Part shown: piece after piece, positions 58,801-64,000 of the stretch | How positions within the stretch are numbered: position 1 is the stretch's first letter | How the letters are laid out: the number at the start of each line of letters is the position of its first letter | Origin: Coccinella septempunctata | Taxonomy: Eukaryota > Arthropoda > Insecta > Coleoptera > Coccinellidae | Assembly (NCBI RefSeq): GCF_907165205.1 | Contig: NC_058196.1 | Coordinates: forward strand, 4,816,501-4,880,500 | Length of the DNA: 64,000 nt | Direction of reading: 5' to 3' | Notes under the pieces: model-generated | Seen by the model: only the letters and a program-made list of their open reading frames with translations | Told to the model about the DNA's origin: nothing | The model's database searches: none | Translations under genes and position numbers: made by a program

Positions 58801-61800
58801 AGCGTATTAGAAAACCCATATTTTCATAACAATTCTCAATATATTGGACAGTGTTCAGGAAAAAATCGAATTTATTGTTTTTCCATTTTTCATTTTCGAG
58901 TTGACTTCGAGGAGCTCTCTGGAGTGCAATTCTCTATGGAATCATCAACTATTTTCTTTGGTGGAATCAACAAAGTAAGTTTTGTACACTCCATATCCTA
59001 AGACAGTAGTAGGACACCATGATTTTCAGGCAGAGGAGCAAATAGGTCATTTTGTGGGGGTCAAACCCCTTGCTCATTTTTGACCGAAAAAATCGAGATT
59101 TTCAAAATTGGGTTTTTGCGCTCAGGATGGAAGCTTTATTAACGCTGATTATAAAACCGTGAATCCCAAATGGATCAGACGAAAATAACAGGAGCTATCG
59201 CAGATTGAAATTTGCGATTTTTGAAAAATGCCATTTCCAAGATGAAAATCTAAACATGGGGAGATAGGCTTCCAGGAATGCTTGCAATAGATTCAGCGTA
59301 TTCGAGAACCCATATCTTCATAACCATTTTTAATATATTGGAAAGTGTTCAGGAAAAAATCGAATTTATTGTTTTTCCATTTTTCATTTTCGAGTTGACT
59401 TCGAAGAGCTCTCTTGAGTGCAATTCTCTATGGAATCGTCAACTGTTTAGTTTGGTGGAATCAACAAAGTAAGTATTGTACACTCCATATCCTGAGACAG
59501 TAGTAGGACACCATGATTTTCAGGCAGAGGAGCAAATAGGTCATTTTGGGGGGGTCAAACCCCTTGCTCATTTTTGACCCAAAAAATCGAGATTTTCGAA
59601 ATTGAGTTTTTGAGCTAGGATGGAAGCCTTATCAACGCTGATTACAAAACCGTTAATCCCAAATGGATCAGACGAAAATAACAGGAGCTATCGCAGATTG
59701 AAATTTGCGATTTTTGAAAAATGCCATTTCCAAGATGAAAATCTAAACGGAGGGAGATAGGCTTTCAGGAATGCTTGCAATAGATTCAGCGTATTCGAGA
59801 ACCCATATTTTCAAAACAATTTTCAATAAATTGGACAGTGCTCAGGAAAAAATCGAATTTATTGTTTTTCCATTTTTCATTTTCGAGTTGACTTCGAAGA
59901 GCTCTCTTGAGTGCAATTCTCTATGGAATCGTCAACTGTTTAGTTTGGTGGAATCAACAAAGTAAGTATTGTACACTCCATATCCTGAGACAGTAGTAGG
60001 ACACCATGATTTTCAGGCAGAGGAGCAAATAGGTCATTTTGGGGGGGTCAAACCCCTTGCTCATTTTTGACCCAAAAAATCGAGATTTTCGAAATTGAGT
60101 TTTCGAGCTAGGATGGAAGCCTTATCAACGCCGATTACAAAACCGTTAATCCCAAATGGATCAGACGAAAATAACAGGAGCTATCGCAGATTGAAATTTG
60201 CGATTTTTGAAAAATGCCATTTCCAAGATGAAAATCTAAACGGAGGGAGAAAGGCTTTCAGGAATGCTTGCAATAGATTCAGCGTATTCGAAAATCCATA
60301 TCTTCATAACAATTTTTAATATATTGGAAAGTGTTCAGGAAAAAATCGAATTTATTGTTTTTCCATTTTTCATTTTCGAGTTGACTTCGAAGAGCTCTCT
60401 GGAGTGCAATTCTCTATGGAATCATCAACTGTTTAGTTTGGTGGAATCAACAAAGTAGGTTTTGTACACTCCATTTCCTAAGACAGTAGTAGGACAACAT
60501 GATTTTCAGGCAGAGGAGCAAATAGGTCATTTTAGGGGGGTCACACCCCTTGCTCATTTTTGACCGAAAAAATCGAGATTTTCAAAATTGGGTTTTTGCG
60601 CTCAGGATGGAAGCTTCATTAACGCTGATTACAAACCGTGAATCCCAAATGGATCAGACGAAAATAACAGGAGCTATCGCAGATTGAAATTTGCGATTTT
60701 TGAAAAATGCCATTTCCAAGATGAAAATCTAAACGGGGGGAGATAGGCTTTCAGGAATGCTTGCAATAGATTCAGCGTATTCGAGAACCCATATCTTCAT
60801 AACCATTTTTAATATATTGGAAAGTGTTCAGGAAAAAATCGAATTTATTTTTTTTCCATTTTTCATTTTCGAGTTGAGTTCGAAGAGCTCTCTTGAGTGC
60901 AATTCTCTATGGAATCGTCAACTGTTTAGTTTGGTGGAATCAACAAAGTAAGTATTGTACACTCCATATCCTGAGACAGTAGTAGGACACCATGATTTTC
61001 AGGCAGAGGAGCAAATAGGTCATTTTGGGGGGGTCAAACCCCTTGCTCATTTTTGACCCAAAAAATCGAGATTTTCGAAATGAGTTTTTGAGGTAGGATG
61101 AAAGCCTCATCAACGCTGATTACAAGACCGTAAATCCCAAATGAATCAGACAAAAATAACAGGCGCTATCGCAGATTGAAATTCGCGATTTTTGAAAAAT
61201 GCCATTTTCAAGATTAAAATCTAAACGGAGGGAGATAGGCTTTCAGGAATGCTTGCAATAGATTCAGCGTATTTGAGAACCCATATCTTCATAACAATTT
61301 TTAATATATTGGACAGTGTTCAGGAAAAAATCGAATTTATTGTTTTTTCATTTTTCATTTTCGAGTTGACTTCTAAGAGCTCTCTGGAGTGCAATTCTCT
61401 ATGGAATCATCAACTGTTTAGTTTGGTGGAATCAACAAAGTAAGTATTGTACACTCCATATCCTGAGACAGTAGTAGGACACCATGATTTTCAGGCAGAG
61501 GAGTAAATAAGTCATTTTGGGGGGGTCAAACCCCTTGCTCATTTTTGACCCAAAAAATCGAGATTTTCGAAATTCAGTTTTTGAGCTAGGATGGAAGCCT
61601 CATTAACGCTGATAAAAAAACCGTAAATCCCAAATGGATCAGACGAAAATAACAGTAGTTATCGCAGATTGAAATTTGCGATTTTTGAAAAATGCCATTT
61701 CCAAGATGAAAATCTAAACGGGGGGAGATAGGCTTTCAGGAATGCTTGCAATAGATTCAGCGTATTCGAGAACCCATATCTTCATAACAATTTTTAATAT

Positions 61801-64000
61801 ATTGGACAGTGCTCAGGAAAAAATCGAATTTATTGTTTTTCCATTTTTCATTTTCGAGTTGACTTCGAAGAACTCTCTATGGAATCATCAACTGTTTAGT
61901 TTGGTGGAATCAACAAAGTAAGTATTGTACACTCCATATCCTGAGACAGTAGTAGGACACTATGATTTTCAGGCAGAGGAGCAAATGAGTCATTTTAGTA
62001 GGGTCTAACCCCCTGTTCATTTCTGACCCAAAAAATCGAAATTTTCAAAATTGAATTACTGTGCTAGTATGGAAGCCTTATTAACGCTGATTACAAAACC
62101 GTAAATTACGAATGGATCAGAAAAAAATAACAGGAGATATTGCAGATTGAAATTTGCAATTTTTGAAAATTGCCATTTCCAAGAAGAAAATCTAAACGGA
62201 GGGAGATAGGCTTTCAGGAATGCTTGCAATAGATTCAGCGTATTCGAAAATCCATATCTTCATAACAATTTTTAATATATTGGAAAGTGTTCAGGAAAAA
62301 ATAGAATTTATTGTTTTTCCATTTTTCATTTTCGAGTTGACTTCGAAGAACTCTCTGGAGTGCAATTCTCTATGGAATCATTAACTGTTTAGTTTGGTGG
62401 AATCAACAAAGTAGGTTTTGTACACTCCATTTCCTAAGACAGTAGTAGGACAACATGATTTTCAGGCAGAGGAGCAAATAGGTCATTTTAGGGGGGTCAA
62501 ACCCCTTGCTCATTTTTGACCGAAAAAATCGAGATTTTCAAAATTGGGTTTTTGCGCTCAGGATGGAAGCTTTATTAACGCTGATTATAAAACCGTGAAT
62601 CCCAAATGGATCAGACGAAAATAACAGGAGCTATCGCAGATTGAAATTTGCGATTTTTGAAAAATGCCATTTCCAAGATGAAAATCTAAACGGGGGGAGA
62701 TAGGCTTTCAGGAATGCTTGCAATAGATTCAGCGTATTCGAGAACCCATATATTCATAACCATTTTTAATATATTGGAAAGTGTTCAGGAAAAAATCGAA
62801 TTTATTGTTTTTCCATTTTTCATTTTCGAGTTGACTTCGAAGAGCTCTCTTGAGTGCAATTCTCTATGGAATCGTCAACTGTTTAGTTTGGTGGAATCAA
62901 CAAAGTAAGTATTGTACACTCCATATCCTGAGACAGTAGTAGGACACCATGATTTTCAGGCAGAGGAGCAAATAGGTCATTTTGGGGGGGTCAAACCCCT
63001 TGCTCATTTTTGACCCAAAAAATCGAGATTTTCGAAATTGAGTTTTTGAGCTAGGATGGAAGCCTTATCAACGCTGATTACAAAACCGTTAATCCCAAAT
63101 GGATCAGACGAAAATAACAGGAGCAATCGCAGATTGAAATTTGCGATTTTTGAAAAATGCCATTTCCAAGATGAAAATCTAAACGGAGGGAGATAGGCTT
63201 TCAGGAATGCTTGCAATAGATTCAGCGTATTCGAGAACCCATATCTTCATAACAATTTTTAATATATTGGAAAGTGTTCAGGAAAAAATCGAATTTATTG
63301 TTTTTCCATTTTTCATTTTCGAGTTGACTTCGAAGAGCTCTCTGGAGTGCAATTCCCTATGGAATCATCAACTGTTTAGTTTGGTGGAATCAACAAAGTA
63401 GGTTTTGTACACTCCATTTCCTAAGACAGTAGTAGGACAACATGATTTTCAGGCAGAGGAGCAAATAGGTCATTTTAGGGGGGTCAAACCCCTTGCTCAT
63501 TTTTGACCGAAAAAATCGAGATTTTCAAAATTGGGTTTTTGCGCTCAGGATGGAAGCTTCATTAACGCTGATTACAAAACCGTGAATCCCAAATGGATCA
63601 GACGTAAATAACAGGAGCTATCGCAGATTGAAATTTGCGATTTTTGAAAAATGCCATTTCCAAGATGAAAATCTAAACGGGGGGAGATAGGCTTTCAGGA
63701 ATGCTTGCAATAGATTCAGCGTATTCGAGAACCCATATCTTCATAACCATTTTTAATATATTGGAAAGTGTTCAGGAAAAAATCGAATTTATTTTTTTTC
63801 CATTTTTCATTTTCGAGTTGAGTTCGAAGAGCTCTCTTGAGTGCAATTCTCTATGGAATCGTCAACTGTTTAGTTTGGTGGAATCAACAAAGTAAGTATT
63901 GTACACTCCATATCCTGAGACAGTAGTAGGACACCATGATTTTCAGGCAGAGGAGCAAATATGTCATTTTGGGGGGGTCAAACCCCTTGCTCATTTTTGA

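Larger units (their letters stand above)
19556..64000 (+). repeat. Satellite DNA array, ~493-bp monomer, about 90 copies
   Basis: A head-to-tail array continues past the window end. Spacing of the block gaatgcttgcaatagattca is 492-495 bp in nearly all units. The monomer is AT-rich, with fixed landmarks in order: the ctaaacggagggagatagg block, ATGCTTGCAATAGATTC, ggaaaaaatcgaatttattg, ttcgagttgacttcga, a GTAAGT, gattttcaggcagagg, a G-run tcaaacccc hairpin, and aaaatcgagattttc. Shortened units occur: about 385 bp (20234-20618), 466 bp (23084-23549), one with an 82-bp deletion at about 43784 and one with a ~159-bp deletion at about 49697. The first units, next to the transposon, are the most divergent, as expected at an array edge. 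Confidence 0.98.

Noticed and set aside
41584..63216. About 70-codon minus-strand frames repeated in the satellite
   Set aside because: They begin with TTG rather than ATG, overlap the plus-strand frame, show no motif, and persist only because the units are alike.
19556..64000. A tandem gene or polyprotein encoded by the satellite
   Set aside because: The 493-bp period is not divisible by three, each frame stops within the unit, and several units have nonsense or start-loss changes.
19556..64000. CRISPR-like array of repeats and spacers
   Set aside because: Whole ~493-bp units repeat without unique spacers, and the surroundings are eukaryotic retroelements.
19556..64000. CENP-B-box-like centromere motif in the satellite
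   Set aside because: I looked for the nTTCGnnnnAnnCGGGn pattern by eye and found no match in the monomer.

Overview
This is a window of animal, almost certainly arthropod (probably insect), nuclear DNA. The evidence is nested BEL/Pao, Gypsy and Jockey-clade retroelements of the kind common in insect genomes, followed by a very long AT-rich tandem satellite. I see no prokaryotic-style operon, rRNA or tRNA gene. No ordinary host gene is supported with confidence. The only candidate is one weak possible exon near the left edge.

Layout. (1) 1-679: non-satellite flanking sequence with one possible minus-strand exon. (2) 680-8226: a BEL/Pao LTR retrotransposon on the minus strand. Its two 297-bp LTRs differ at one position, but its gag is ruined, its integrase is interrupted by a stop, and no integrase DDE core is visible. 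A 1,360-bp solo LTR of another (Gypsy-like) family sits inside its integrase region (1220-2579). (3) 8227-13882: a Gypsy-type element on the plus strand. Its 5' LTR is cut off exactly at the BEL edge, while its 3' LTR is about 1.54 kb. Its single intact 1,079-codon ORF encodes Gag, protease and the two ends of integrase, but reverse transcriptase, RNase H and the integrase catalytic core are absent. (4) 13883-14303: part of a satellite monomer. (5) 14304-19555: an insertion in the satellite, consisting of a Jockey-clade non-LTR element (ORF1 and ORF2, each with one frameshift) flanked by LTR-like remnants. (6) 19556-64000: about 90 tandem monomers of a ~493-bp satellite running past the right edge of the window.

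How the parts relate. Gypsy and the Jockey/LTR complex both lie directly against satellite sequence, so they inserted into the array near its edge. LTR divergence (about 14 substitutions in 448 bp for Gypsy, 1 in 297 for BEL) makes BEL the younger arrival. The left flank of BEL is neither satellite nor Gypsy LTR, so the array edge has been rearranged, or the assembly joins unlike sequences there.

The satellite has local higher-order structure (three-, four- and five-monomer periods), two intermixed subfamilies with apparent conversion junctions, and longer duplicated blocks. Most monomers keep a 64-codon ATG-initiated ORF whose stop lies inside a GTAAGT, and a TTTTCAG follows 55 bp later: a conserved intron-like unit. 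The most unusual items are the RT-less but uninterrupted Gypsy ORF, the primer-binding site duplicated into U5, and this intron-like unit repeated across the array.
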